Shown: positions 1 to 15,000 of the stretch, one piece after another | How positions within the stretch are numbered: position 1 is the stretch's first letter | Layout: the number at the start of each line of letters is the position of its first letter | Assembly (NCBI GenBank): GCA_963930655.1 | Contig: OZ005603.1 | Coordinates: 20,173,001-20,237,000, forward strand | Length of the DNA stretch: 64,000 bases | Direction of reading: 5' to 3' | Origin: Myrica gale | Taxonomy: Eukaryota > Streptophyta > Magnoliopsida > Fagales > Myricaceae | Notes under the pieces: generated by a model | Told to the model about the DNA's origin: nothing | Seen by the model: only the letters and a program-made list of their open reading frames with translations | The model's database searches: none | Translations under genes and position numbers: made by a program

Positions 1-3000
1 TTAGGAGAAGGGATAGTAGCAAAATGAGGTCTTCATTGTAAGGGATTTGATTGAAAACATCAGACGATGAATTGAAAAGAAAATTTAGAAATTCCCAAGC
101 CTCAAACCAAGGGTTCCAAAATATCATGCATAGAATTTCCTTGATATCTATAGCTTGGCTGGAGATTGTATCTCATCAAGTAGACATATTTACATTGAAT
201 GCAATAATTACATCTCTCTATACATGCAACTAATACAAAACATAAGAAGACTTGAACTCCATGGTTGAAAAAAAAAATTAAACTCCAGTAAGAATTGAAA
301 TCGACAAAAAAAACTCAGTATCACAAGAAAACCCGTAAAACATCCAACAGATTAAAACTTCACTGATAGCCAGAAAACTAAAATTTCAAGAGCTACCATC
401 AAGTCGTAAAAAACTTAAAATCTGTGAGAATTGAAATCAACAAAAACAAGTTCAGTAACACAAGAAAACCGTAAAACATTCAACAGATTAAAATTTTCAC
501 TGATAGCCAGAAAACTAAAAATTCAAGAGTTACCATCAACTCCTAAAACTAATTAAAATTCTAAAAGAAGTAAACCAGCCTTGAGCTTCTTTCATCCTGC
601 TTCATATATTTTGCATCAAACAACTGACAGTTTTGCCTTCCTGTTTCATTCCCCCAACCCCCCTTCTTTCTTTTTCCTTCTAATGCCCCAAGGAAGTGCA
701 AACCACGACACAATACACCATTGAAGTCATTATAAGACTTAGTTTCACCTCGTCAGGATTCAATTGGGACTTGACACTCGTATCATTCCTTTTTCATTCT
801 TCCTGCTTTTTCACTTCATATAGATCCTAGGGTACTAGATCTTAGGCTACTTAGTAAGGATCCAATGTGGAACTTGATTCTCATACCATTGCTTTCTTAT
901 TTCTCACTACATGCAAAATTTGTGGTATAGTACAACCAAAACAAGTTGGCTTGTACAAATATATATAGCCCCCCCACTACTAAATAAGTCCAAGTGGCGA
1001 TTGGTCCTTGTTCTTCTTTCCAAAAAATACTTTTTAACTCTCTCTTGAAGAGCTGTCATACCTCGGTAATGTTTCACTGTATTTCTCACCAGGAACATCT
1101 GTTGATTCAGAATAACCAGGTAGCTAGATGTAACAAATCATATGAATCCATGTAATTTCCTACGTGTGCCACTTTCTCTTTCATAGTACCATCTCCAATA
1201 ATAAGGACAGATAGATTAAGAACGGTCAATTGGAACTTTTTTTCTTATTCTTGTGTCCTGTGAAAATTGATACTGAGCTCAGTTGATAAACATATTGGAT
1301 TAAATTATTCAAGAGAACCATAGGCCACTTATTCCTCCTATTAATATCCCGAGGGTATCACAGGCTCTCCATTTCAAACAAGTTTCAAACCTACTTGCTT
1401 CAATCCCAAACCAAACCTTTAGTGCCAGTATTGTGTTCATTAATACTACAAGCAGTCTTCTTATTTTCAGTTATAATCCACAAATTCTACAACTGTAAAA
1501 TTATTCCACATTAGTAACTTATTTCTTCAAAACTACCCCATGGAAAGTGAAGAAATAACTATATCAATTCTACATAATTACTGGGAAGAAATACATTTGA
1601 CCGCCCTAAACTACTCCATTTGCAATGTACCCTAGAAACAAACCATCATTAAGTATAGCCAATCCCTAATTCTTGCTTATTATGCCTTCATCTCGCTCCC
1701 AACCCAAAACATTTATCATATAATGTTAACAAATATGAAGGCCTCATCAGAAAACTTCTAATACTTCAATCCCACATGGAGTGGGAGAGAAAAAATTTTG
1801 ATTGCCAAGTTCCACAATAGACCCAACTATGTAATATGGCCTTACAATGACTTCAAGGAGCTTCAGAAACATTGACCAGTCATTTTGCAGTTTATACACA
1901 AGCAAGCGCTTGCTTTTAAGTGTTACATAAGTACTTATAAAATTTAAATTTCTTGTGGTAACATTATTAGTTATTATTTTAAATACATCTTCGGCAAACA
2001 TACAAAACACATGTTGATATACTACCCTCTTGAACACAAAGGATATTCGTTCAAGAGAGAAAAGGGAAAAAAAAAGGTAATTATAAAAGAGAAGTCGAGA
2101 ACTCAAGAGTGGAGATATAAGAGAACAGAGGAATACGTAGAGGATGAGTAAATTACGAGAAGCGGTTTATAGTAATAGCATCTCTTTTTACCACAAATAA
2201 GAACAATATATCTCAAATATCTCTTGAAACATTTAATTTGATGTGCAATAGCTACCGGAAAGCATTGACAAAATTTCTTCAAAAACACTAATGAAGAACC
2301 ACCTGATAGTTTGCCTTGTGTCTATGTGTATGTGCATAATACCCTCCATCTTATAATACTCTTTACTGCAAGCCATAAAAATAAAATAAAAATAAAATAA
2401 GAACAAGGAATATTTGACGTTTCAAATCCTCTATGACCCCAGATGCTATTCCAAATATATCGTTATCTCAGTATTGGTTTAAACTCTTCATAAAGAACGT
2501 AATTTCAAGTTGAGGTTAAAGATAAAATAGAAAATAAAATACTATTAACTCGGCTTTTTCTGGGTAGAAAAACCTTTCATTGATTGTGAGTTATAGGTAA
2601 GAAGCAGGCAGTTAGTCTAAAGGCAGTTGCTGAAATAAAATGAATAAATATATCATATATTCTACCCTATTTTGCTACACTTTTCAAAAGCAGTGTATTA
2701 CAAGTGTACTACAGAATGTAAGAACATATTTAAAAAGTTAAAAATGAAGCAAAACACTTTAAGTAAAGATTCTTCATTTTTATAACATAATTATCCAAAA
2801 TTATAGGACCCCTGTGCAAATTGTATGTTTGGAGAAAGGGGAGAAAAGAGATATATAGTTCACAATGAAAACAGCAAACTGATGAGATGATTATAACTAC
2901 CATAGGGAACAAAACAGCAATTTGCATCCAAATCTTTGTTATCCACAGAGCATTTCAGCACATCAAACAATAATAACAAGCAGATAGAGAAATGATGTTT

Positions 3001-3008
3001 ATTCTTAC
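1..3008. other. Downstream intron of the CID gene, no further exon recognised
   Basis: AT-rich sequence with no conserved reading frame. The two near-duplicate stretches at about 290-420 and 430-555 share the phrases acaagaaaaccgtaaaacat and cactgatagccagaaaacta, so they form a local tandem duplication of roughly 140 bases. The remaining 3' exons of the host gene are probably left of base 1 or too diverged for me to see. Confidence 0.45.
290..555. repeat. Two-copy tandem duplication, about 140-bp unit
   Basis: Both copies contain, in order, a poly-A-flanked aactcagta/agttcagtaa phrase, acaagaaaacc(c)gtaaaacat, caacagattaaaa and cactgatagccagaaaacta, then an aagagctaccatcaa / aagagttaccatcaa segment. 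They differ by small indels and substitutions. Seen directly in the sequence; no function implied. Confidence 0.7.
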
Positions 3009-3044
3009 TTGCAACTGACAGCGAATAAGTTCCAGCTTTGATTC
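3009..3044 (-). CDS. CID gene coding exon 6 (36-bp micro-exon)
   Basis: Twelve codons reading [12 protein letters not shown] between a pyrimidine-rich CAG acceptor and a GTAAG donor, phase 0 at both ends. It matches the ESxLxxxxxQxQ segment that follows this position in Arabidopsis homologues. Too short to show as an open reading frame; supported by splice sites and homology. Confidence 0.78.
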
Positions 3045-6000
3045 CTGAAAGAAGTTCAGATCACTATTCATTTACATGAGTGATACAAACTCTACTTGTA
3101 TTACAGGAAAGAGAATAATAATAATGGAACCACACCTGGTCCTGAAGTGCTTCTTTAAGCTGGGAAATTAAGGCACTCCTTGTTGCCTGTGCGCCCTCAA
3201 GTTGTCCAATGCATTGCTTAAGTAGATTTTCCTGCTCTAGCAGCTCATCCACTACAGCAGATCCCTGCTGGTGTCCTGATGCCATGACCCAGAAAAGGGG
3301 AAAAATCAATAACCTTGGCAATAAAACAATATATAGCAGATGTTAAAAAATATGACTTGGATTCATTAAGTGGTATTTTGGGGGAATAAATAATGTCCAA
3401 CATCAAGCATGGTTTTAAAGTCAACATCACAACAACATGAAAGAGCCATCAATCTTCAAAACTGAGTGAACATAAGAAAGAGATCAATTTGCTTTCAAGC
3501 AATTAAAATTCCTGGAAGTAGCTAAAAAATTACGTCTAATCTATATACACGAGTAACAGGAACATTGTGACCTGAATATAGAAAATTACACACTAGTCGT
3601 AGTCAAAGATGAAATGATAAGAACCCATTAATAGCGTCCAAGGTAGGGAAATCGATGATGAAAATAATTTGATACAATCACCACTCTCACAAATGATGCA
3701 ATGCCAGATCCCAATCTAGACCAAATTAGAAGCAACTGTATTCAAAGCACAACCTGATTATGCAATAGATAAAATTCAGATATATTACACGGGACGAGAA
3801 GTACTGGTTCAAAGCGAAGGACTTCCAAGGACGAAATCGATAACTGCAAAAGGCCTAAAGATGTTGCAAAGGCACCCAACCCCTTAAGCCCAAATAACTG
3901 TCAAGGCACCTTATGAGGCTTTTGATTTCGTATAATTTCCACATCCACTTTATGTATGCACAAACTTTGCCACCGCAAGATATACATTGATATGTCAAAA
4001 AAATATATATGCAGATGTAAGTGTGTGTACGTGTGCACACACGTGTGAATGAACCTTTCTATACATGCAATAAGCTACAATGCTGGGAACTATACTGTGT
4101 ACATTATTAGTTCCATAGGAAGGATTCTTTGGAAGGGGATATGTTTTGATTTGAGTCATAAGCTTTAGGGCTGAGGTTAAAATGAATCCATGGAGCCACT
4201 AGCATAACAATAATAATGTACGTCTCCACTGCTTTACAGTCCTAGGTTGGTCACCCAAACTCTATAAACGTTAGGAGTAAAGAGTATTGAGGATGAGACA
4301 AGATATCCATCAACTAATTCTCTAGATGCAAAAACGTTCAGATAGACTTCTGCACCCAGCTCACAAAGACAAAAAAGAGATTAAAAAAGATACTGAAACA
4401 GAAGTGTTTGACATGTTGACCAAACAAATAATTTAACATCTAGTCAACTGTTTTTTTGATAAGTAAGAAAGTTTATTAAGGAACCAAAAAAGATGACAGT
4501 ACAAAAGAGTTATACTGTAACATCTAAGTCATACAAGCTACAAAACTAATGAAATCTGAAACATCCGAGAAAGGATAGCTTAGCACATTTGCCATAAAAA
4601 GAGAGAATTCATCAGCTTGCCCTTCAACCCATCAAGAGATGAAAAAGTATCATTGAAGCATCTGTCATTCCTCTCCCTCCAAATAACCCACCAAATGCAC
4701 AAAGAGATCATCTTCCACACAACCGAAGCAAAGGGATCAACAAACTTCCTCTTCCAGCCGCTCAACACATCCATCACCCTGGGGGGCATAACCCAACACA
4801 AGTTCAAAATGCTAAACATGTGATACCAAAGAGCCCGAGCCACCGAACAATGAAGAAGAAGATGATCCACCGATTCCCCACTACATTTGCATAGGAAGCA
4901 CCAGTCAAGTAAAAAGACCCCTCCTACGAAGGTTATCAATGGTCAAGATCCGCCCCTGGGCAGCCTCCCACACAAAAAATGAAACTCGCATAGGGACGAA
5001 GGACCTCCAAATCTGCCGCCACGGAAAAGGAACACTAGGATTGCAAGAAAGTATCTCATACATCGACTTCACGGAGAATGTTCCAGTTTTGGATCCCACC
5101 CAATACAACCTATCATCAACTCCACTTCTGATGGCTTTGCGATAAAGTAACGAAAAGAATGAAGAAAAAATCTCCAACTCCCAGTCATAACGAACTGAAT
5201 GTTCCAACCCCCCCCCCCCACCAGAATTTTCACCCCAACTATCCACCACCATAGCGTCTTTATCCCGAGCTAAGGCAAAAAGAAGCGAGTACTCCTGTCT
5301 CAAGGGTTTCTCCCCACACCAAAGGTCGCTCCAGAATCTAACTCTGCTACCACAACCCACCACAAAACGGATATTAGCACTGAATGAGTTCCACCCAAGA
5401 CTGATGAACCTCCAAAGACTAACTCCATAAGAACCTCTCGCCTGGAATGTCCTCCACCCACCCGCTACACACCCATTCTTCTCCAAAACGACACTCCTCC
5501 ACAAATTATTGCACTCAACCGCGAAGCGCCACAACCATTTCCCAAGTAAAGCCTTGTTGAAAGTGATAAGCCTCTTAATACCCAACCCTCCATTCCTAAT
5601 GGGGCAACACACCTTATCCCATCTGAGGAGATGGAACTTGTGATCGGCTACCCCAAAGAAAGCCCCTCTGTAATTTCTCCAATCTACGAGCCACGGAAGA
5701 GGGTATAGAGAAAAGAGACAAAAAGTAAGTTGGTTTATCTAGAGTGGACTTGATTAGGGTGACTCTTCCATCTTTCGATAGATAACACCGCTTTTAACTA
5801 GCCAACCTCCTCTCTGTACGTTCAATAATACCGTTCCAAATGTGAATGCTCTTATAACGGGCTCCCAAAGGGAGACCGAGATAAGTAATAGGGAGTGAGG
5901 ACACTCTACAACCCCAAATTCCAGCCAAGTCACGAACATGGCCCACCTCACCAATGGGGATAATTTCCGATTTCGAGAGATTGATCTTAAGCCCAGAGAC

Positions 6001-9000
6001 TGCCTCAAAGCAAAGAAGCAAGCAACGAAGATTACAAAATTGATTCTCCTCATCCCCGCACAAGATTAGCGTATCATCTGCAAAAAGCAAATGAGAAATA
6101 CACACCCCACCATTCCCTCTTCCAACCTTGAAACCCTCAATGGCACCAAGCGCAACTAACTTGTTCAGCATCCTGTTATGTGCCTCCATAATAATAACAA
6201 ACAGTAAAGGCGAAAGGGGATCACCTCAGCGCAAACCACGAGTACCCCCAAAAAAGCCTTCGGGAGTACCATTCACAATGACAGAGTACCTCACAGTAGA
6301 TATGCAAAACACAATCCATCTACACCACTTGACCCCAAAACCGCATCTTCTCAGCACGTAAAGAAGGAAACACCAATTTACATGATCATAAGCTTTGTGA
6401 ACATCAAGTTTGCAAAGCATACCAGGTAAATTAGAGCGCATCCGGGAATCTATACCCTCACTAGCGATAAGGACAGCATCCAAAATCTGTCTTCCTCTCA
6501 CAAAGGCACTTTGTGAAGGAGAGATGAATCTATCCATGACCAACGACAACCGATTGGCCAACACCTTGGCAAGAATTTTGTAGACCCCTCCCACCAAGCT
6601 AATAGGACGAAAGTCCTTCAAATCAACAACTCTTCTTCGGAATCAAAACGATGAAAGTGGCATTAAGACTTCTGACAAGTTTCCCCATTTGAGCAAACTC
6701 ATTGAACGTAGAGAGGACATCTCCCTTAATAATATCCCAACAGGATTGATAGAAGGCTAAGGAGAAACCGTCCGGACCCGGAGCTTTATCACCATTGAGA
6801 CTCCGCACAACTCCCGTCACCTCATCCTCATCTAGTCAACTGTTGAGGGACCATTTCCCCGAACTTAATCGACAAGAATAGTGCCAAAAGACCCTTTTGA
6901 TTCCACTTGAGCATGTAGTTATTCTTCATTGAATTATTTTTTTTTTACCCCCAAGCAACAACAACTAGAGGACTCCTTGTAATATCCCTCCATTAGACCC
7001 TAGGTTTCTCCTTACATGATTTTTGTTTTCTCGAAATAGGTTATTTGGATCAAAGTTGGAATGGAGAGAATATTTTTCAAGCCAAGACAACTTTTCCAAC
7101 TTTAAATCAACGTTCGATTATATTTTCCTAGTAGGCCATATAAAGAAGCTTGTAAAGGATACAAGCTAAGCCAAATGATCAAGGCAGCCCAAAGACGCAA
7201 CCCACGAGGTTTTTTTTTGGTCGGGAGAGGGGGGACAAATTTGCCAGCCCAATGAGCAATCAAAATCCACATGGAACAAGCCCAAATTCAGCCAACTTTG
7301 CTATCTCACATTCAAATGTGGATGGGAACCATTTCAAGCAAGGGATACTTGGCATGTCACTTGGAAGCATGGGGATTAAAGTTTTCCAGGAAGATTATGA
7401 AAAAGGTCTTTTCTCAAGACAAAAGAAGAAGACCAAAAACTCAACCGATAAGCTTTTAGCGACGTGAGAGAGATACGTGGTCAAATAGAAAAGATCTATG
7501 TGCCATAAATTTTATCCATAAAGAAAGAAAGGGGGAGAGAAGAAAAATGAAAGAAACAGGGGAGATTTAATCAAGCACCGGAGGTGGCCATTCACCTATT
7601 TCCACGAATTATTAATAAAATATAATTATGTGATTAATTAGTATGCTATCCACGTGATTAGGAGTTAGAAAATCGGTCAGCAAGTAACTATCCGCCCCTT
7701 ACTTTGATGTATTGATACTCCAATCATGTGCGACTGTGCAAGATTTAGATTCATGAGTGGTAAGTGGTAAGTGATTCAGATTGAATACCAGTAGAGGGCT
7801 CACTTGGTGGCAGGAAGCAAGGCCCATGGTGGCTCAAGGTTACGGATCACTCTCGATGGGGACAATGAGAGGAGATGACCTGCCAAATTTCAGCTCATCT
7901 ACCTTTTACTCATATAGCTTCGGTAAGATTGGGGTTAGACTCGACTTGACCCAACTTAAGGTAGAGATCCTCCCCATCAACCACGCTTAGTAGGCTCTCG
8001 TGACTCTGGCTAGACCACCTCCGAGGGTTCCCTAGCCTGTTAGGGTGCCATACAGTCAAATCTAAGTACAGGATCCAACCTCACGATCTTCCCCGTACTC
8101 ATTTCAGCTACAAAAATATTGTTGGAGATGGGTTTGTTGATAGCAATAACTTAGATTGATTTGATTGTGAAAGATTAGTGATGATGGAGTAAATTGTTAC
8201 ATTGTTTGTCTAATAAAGTTATGGAGACAAACTATATTCTAGGATGTCTAATAGATTCATTGGTAGTGTATGGACTTTCACTTCCTAAGCTTTTATATTG
8301 GTTGGGTTTGGTCTTAGCTTCATTATTGAAAGATTCACTCCATACGTGACTTGACAGGTTATATATCTTGTTAAAATCGAGCTATACATATTCGTATTCT
8401 TGATATCCGAGCTTATTGTTAGCTTTGTTATTGAAAGATTATTCCATACTTCACTAGATAGGTTATATGGCTTGATAAAGCATTGTTATTTGTATTTCGT
8501 ATCTCTTTTATTAGATAATGTTATTAGATAGAGATCTTAATTTTACCACTAAAGTTATGAACACATTACATATTCCAATTATATTTTCGGCTACATGTGT
8601 GAACAGAATTAGTAATGAGCGCCGAATTATTTTAGAATCTTGATGGTTACCTAAATGAAAATGGGGAACTTTATCAAGGTTTAATTACACACTGAGAAAG
8701 CAACAACTAGTTTGGGAACTTTAGGCATAAGTAGGGAGGCCTTAGAGGCTGACTATCTGCCTACATCTCGTTCTTGTGAGTTCATCAGTGTTCAACCCAA
8801 GGATTTTAGATTTATTCTGATCAATATTTAATACCAATATAGCCCTACCAAGGAACTTCATGGTGTACAAAAATTACCCAATTAAAGGTAAAAAAAACTT
8901 GACTATGCTAGACTTTTACAAAATAGACCTCAGATACTTTCCTGCATAGACTAAATGAATATTCCAAGCATGAAAAACTCAAGCACATTCTCGACATTAG

Positions 9001-12000
9001 ATTTTGCGAAGACTACAGGGAAGATATTTTTCTTCATAAACAGCATTAAGTGAGCCAGTTTTATAACTGTTTCCTAAAACCGATGAGTGAGATTTTTTTA
9101 GAAAATGATTGCAACCACCATTATGTACTGAAATGTTACAGAGCTATTTTCAAAGCTTATTAATAAGCCTGGCTACATTGTTAAGTGCATGTGATATTTG
9201 GATGAAGTTGCAAAAAAGAGAAAAAAAAAGAACTTTGGGCATTGAGACCATTTGGCTTTGAGAAAACCATCAAGACCAAAATACAAGGCAGTATCAAACT
9301 TTTAAGACATGTACAGCTCACCGCAGGACATTTAAGATGATGTGGTATCATGGGATGCACATACACACTGGTCATAGGCCAATTCAACCCTACCCTACAA
9401 TTACGGGCCCTGTGTAAAGTCATTTTATAGGATAGTCCCAGCCCGAAAGGGAAATTACAGGAGAAATAATCTTGTCTCTAGAGGATAAACAAACCCATTA
9501 GCTTCAATAAAATTTAATAATATAGGTACATTTTTATTTTGTATATAAAATGTTAAGATTGGTAGTTTATGCAACTATAAGTTTAAATCTGACTAATGTT
9601 ATCACAAAAAGTTAGCAGACTCCACCACACACGTAAGAGTCACTTTTTACTGCATTCCTAAGACATACCCAACAGTCTCTATCCCTTTACAGATAACCCC
9701 TATAGAAAGTTGAATACAATATAACTTTGAGCCCAGACTGTAGTACCTGACAGACTAGATTGTAAAAGATAATGAGTAGAGAAGTTGATGACTAGAGACC
9801 TGCCGCATGGTGTTTAAAATTCTACAGACATGACTAGTCTATGTGTGGAAATTGTGATACAACTTAACTGTTGACTAGGTATTGTAATATGTAGTCTACT
9901 TCTAGATATCCAGACTGTGTATAAGCAATTAGTAGAGACTTTGTGAATGTAAAACGACCATAAATTATTGCACTGTTATATGGCAAGGTCTCTTTGGGCG
10001 TATGTCTTACACATTTCACATTTCGAATCTTCATTGGGTAATGTCGGCAAGGGTGTTTGATGTGTTGTTTTGTTGGGGAAGAAAGTTTAGGGATCCTTTG
10101 GCTACGGCAATTTGGAATATGGTTCCATCTTGTGTTTGGTGGTGTCTTTGGAGGGAACGAAATGATTGTTGTTTTGAGGATATGGCTTCGTCGGTGGTTC
10201 ATTTGCAGGGTGTTCTTATGAACTCCAGATTTCCTTAGCTTTTTTGTCTGTATGTAGTGAGTGTTTTCGATACAATCTTTGTACTGATTTCACTCTTTAT
10301 TTCTTTTAATATATTGATCTTACTTATAAAAAAAACAATAAAGGGTCATTGTGTAAAGGCCTAATTGTTGTAGTAGTTGTTGTGGTGCCAATTTTTAACC
10401 CAATGGTCTTCGTGATTTATAGTGATTTACAAATGGACAAAATAGTCCCTTGGGTCACCAACTAGATACAAAAATAATCCCCTCATCCATATTTAGAAAC
10501 TTGGATGATGGAAAATGCTGACATGGCCACACAAGTACAGATAATGCTAAATAAAGGATGGACATGTGTCCTCCAATAATGAGTCACAAACCCACATGTA
10601 CAAAAAAATTCAAAATGTACTGAAATAAAAGCTCAAAAACAAAATGAAAATTTGAAATCTTAAAAATGACAAAAATATCAAACTGAACAAAATAAAATAA
10701 CAAATACAACATCAGTCTCAGACAAAAGATACTTATTAGGGAAGGTAAAGAACACAAAAAAACCGTAAACCTCAAATCTAAAATAGAACTGAAAAAAATA
10801 AACGTAAAAACAAAAATGGAATAAGATCAGTCTGCTAATAACAAACTATCGATTAGGGCACCCCAACCAGCTCCGGGCCCCTGTCCCCCTGGCCAGTAGC
10901 CCCAGCAACAAGGGTTAGGTGGTGGGAGAACACCTACATCCACCCCACCACTGTCGGGTATCTTTTTTATCTGCATCTTTTTACCCTTTTCCTTTGTTTT
11001 GCTGCTTTTTTTTACCTATTTTAATTTTTGGTCTTTTGTTTGTTAGTTATCTTGTTTCTGTTTTCTCCATTTTCAGCGTGTCCTTGGACAGGTGGCTGAA
11101 TAGGCCAGTCCTACATATGTCACACTCTAATTGGTAGTCACACGGCTCTAAATCTTCATGTTGTTACCAGTTGGTTACCCCAATAACTATTTTGTTGATT
11201 TTAGGCCATAGAGACCATCTTATTAAAAAAATGCAACCACAAGGAGTGATACAGCCAAACATTACAACCTAACAATTATGTAAAGTCACATTATAGACTC
11301 TGTGGTGAGCACATCCATCGTTTACCTTCCTTTGCACAGTACCTAACCCAACAATCTAAAGAGGCATCAAGAACAATCAACACTCATCTTCAAGATAGAT
11401 TGGTGCCATGAAACCAATCTATCAATTCATAGATTGGGAGCGTGCCCTGAATATTGATGGTTGATTGCCCTTTGTCTATTGAGATTATCAGGTCAATACT
11501 CTACAAGAAAAGCTAAACATACACCAAAACCAAATCAATCCTAGGAAAAAATTGCACACAAAAATTAAGTATATATTTAGAGGATAGTCAACTTACTGGG
11601 ATTTGTTCTGGTATATGTTTAATTTCCATTGAAAAATACTCACTTGGATAATCACAAGAGGCATCCAAGATAATTACCCTAGATCCTCGGGGTCAATTGG
11701 AGGGTTAAACCAAGTGCTGGATTGCATAGAATTATAAGCCCTTCGTCCGACCTAGCCTAAATTGTATCTTATAACTACTTTCTTTGAATATTGCATTTCC
11801 CAGACTTAGAATTTCTATTCAAAACAATTAAAACTAATAAATTTTATATCCTCCTTCAATAATCTCCATGTAAAGCATGGAATTTAGAGCTTTATTTTAG
11901 AAGAAAGTTAAACGTTAGAAAAGCCCAAACCCCACAGTAGAACCCTTACCTTGTGTTAAGCTACTTTCAACATCTTCCTCAATTCTACCCAAATGACGTA

Positions 12001-15000
12001 CAGCATCGTTACAGTTGTTCAAGGTAGCTACTTCAGCAAGATGTTGATCAAGTACAGATTGAAATGCAGTCAGTATTTTCTCTGGAAGACCTCCAACAGC
12101 CAATTTCTGAAGTTAAGGTAGCCAAAAGGTCAAACTAAAGATCAAAAGAACAACAATGCAGCAGGAAGGACACAACTGATGAATAGATACTATGATCCGA
12201 GATCTCAAAAAAAAAAAATACTATGAGCTGAGTGCTTACAATTCTAACTGAGTGTGCATCCCTCTTCACTATTTTGATAGGATTTGAACTCTTTCCATTG
12301 CTCACAGATGAAGAAAGAGGATTCTTAGCCAGCATTTCATCTTTAAGACTTCGCCCCCGAGAACCAAAAACCTTCCTTTCCTCCCATATGTCAACCTGAC
12401 CAAACAAACAGGACAACAAATCACTAAGCCCCCCAAAATAAGAAGAAAAAAGGTTAATAATGAACGAAGTTATGAGAGAATATGCCTAAGAAAGCAACAT
12501 GCATGAGTGACAAAGCAGCACAAATCATATATGGATGGACGCTAAACTGGATCACTCCAGGTTTCAACATCAATACTTGTCAAACCTTTCTGGCCTGGAC
12601 CATACAATAAAGACAGGTCTTTAGGGCATGCATTAGAACACAAGTCATGAATGGGCCATTTATCACAACAAGTCGCCATCATGTTAACAAAACAACCACC
12701 AAGTGAATTGAAAAACTAAATCTTCAACCGCAGGAAACTTCAGGTGATAAAGGGGTCCAGCGTAATTACAAAAGCAAAAATTAAATAACATAAAAGGAAA
12801 TAACAAAGAAATGATTCAGATGTAATTCCAATCATCATCGTATTGTACTCTGAAAGATACATATATTACACAAGTTTAACGCTCCGACCATTTCTGGTGA
12901 TTTTTGCTTTTTGGGACACCAAATCATAAGATTCCAGAAGTAGAAGTACATATGTTCTTTAACTCTTTATTTGTGGACTGGATAGAAGGGGAAAACGAAA
13001 CTCTAATCTACCACTTGTTTTCCCAACCCTACTAGGAATCTAAGAAGTCTCTAAAACCCCAAAATCACATTTCAACCCCAAACAGCACCCTCATCACCAA
13101 GAACTCGAATTTTCATCCAAGAAAGCCCAAGAAAACTTGATCCTGTTACAAGGCTGGGCAGATGGTGGGGGGCAGATGGGGTGCAGGTGAATAAAGGAGG
13201 AAGCTTTGGCTTGGAGAAGAGAAAGTGCGGCTGGAGATGGGAGAGTCTTCGAGAGTAGTCTTGAAGTGGGATGAAGTGGGGTTTGGAAGTCACGTGTGTC
13301 GGCTGGGCCATTGGGCTTTCACTGGGTTGGGCTAGTGTTAGTCACTTATGTTATTGCTTTATAATCATTCGGGCTTTACATTTCATTCATAAATGTTGGG
13401 TTTGTTACAACCCATTACCAACAAGTCTGGCTCTGCTTGGTCACCAGGGGTATATCTGTTTGGCGAGTTTCATTGTGAGAGGTATCGAGAAGTTTGTATC
13501 ATCCCGATTGGGAGAATTCTGGAGGCTTGCTACCTCGAATTAAGCATTGCTTCTATCATTCGGAATTAAATACATTACAACATTCATCCATTACAGTCCC
13601 ATTTGTTACAATTTGGTATCAGAGGAGAACGATCCACTCATGGCTGACGGCAAGAAGATGAACCAGGCACTGGAATCTTTGGCTGAGATGAAGAAACAGC
13701 AAGAAATCCAACAACAGACTCAGGAGAATCTGCAGAAGATGCAAGAAAATCAGCAGGAGATGTTGGTGAATATAACCAAACAGTTGGAGACACTTACAGT
13801 GGGGCTGCAAGCAGGGGTGAGGAACAAATCCTTGGAGGTCGGAGAACCATCCAATCCCGAACCTCGTGGACCCCAACACCATTCAGATTCAGGAGGGATC
13901 TATTTGAAATCGGTAAGGCAAGATTTCCCCAAATTTCATGGGGAAGACCCCACTGGTTGGATCTATAGAGCAAATCAATTCTATGCATTGAATCAAACAC
14001 AACCTACTCATCGTATCTTGATTGCCTCATTTCATATGGAAGGCAAAGCACTAGTTTGGTTTCAAGAGGTTGAACAAACATGGGTCATTACTAGTTGGGA
14101 TGCCTTTACTAAGGCTATGCTTATGAGATTCGGTACCCACACTTATGATGACCCTATGGAGAGTATGATGAAATTGAGACAAACTGCAACTGTAGAGGAG
14201 TACAAAAGCCAATTTGAGGCCCTAGCTAATAGACTTAAGGGTTTGGATGAAGGGTACAAATTAAGTTGCTTCTTAAGCGGGTTAAAGGATGAGATTAGAC
14301 TAATGGTGAGGATGTTGAGTCCCACTAGCATACATGCAGCTTATGGGTTGGCAATGATGCAAGAAGAGAATCTGGTGGTGAATAGGAGAAACAATAGACC
14401 AGCCATTACAGCTGGATTTCAGCACACTAACAGTAATCCTCCTGCTGGGGGAATGGGTATGAAACCTAAAGTGCAGGTGCATAAGATTTCCCCACAACAG
14501 ATGAGGGAAAAGAGAGACAAAGGGTTGTGTTATTATTGTGACTCCAAGTGGAATCCACAGCATAAGTAGCAGTCTCAAGTTGTTTGTGATGGAAGGACAA
14601 GAGGAGTTAGGTGATCTCGGTGAGGGGGAAGAGGATCCTACAGATAATTTGGGTGATGAGACCCAAACTGAGGGTGCTGAGGAGGAGCTCAGCATATCTT
14701 TACATGCAATTTCAGGAGCTTCTACTCCCAAGACAATGAGACTTCAAGGAAAGGTCAACAATCAAGCATGTGTGATCTTAATAGACAGTGGCAATACTCA
14801 TAATTTCCTTGATCCAAGGATTATGAGAGAAGCACAACTCAAAGTGGATAATGGACAGAGATTGGCAGTGACTGTAGCTAATGGGGAGAAAATGAGAAGT
14901 GAAGGACAATGTAGAAATATCAAGCTGAAGTTACAAGGGCATGAGTTTTTGCTAGATGCACATGTACTAGTTCTTGGTGGTTGTGATGTAGTTCTCGGGG

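Noticed and set aside
4617..4823. Plus-strand frames overlapping the LINE (also 4939-5145 and 6128-6361)
   Set aside because: Antisense shadows of LINE ORF2, whose minus-strand motifs are clear.
13072..13311. Frame spanning the left Ty3 LTR and repeated at 18024-18206
   Set aside because: Identical because the LTRs are identical; non-coding LTR sequence.
13614..13625. tRNA-Met-like sequence
   Set aside because: Only the 3'-end complement is present, next to an LTR; it is a primer binding site, not a tRNA gene.
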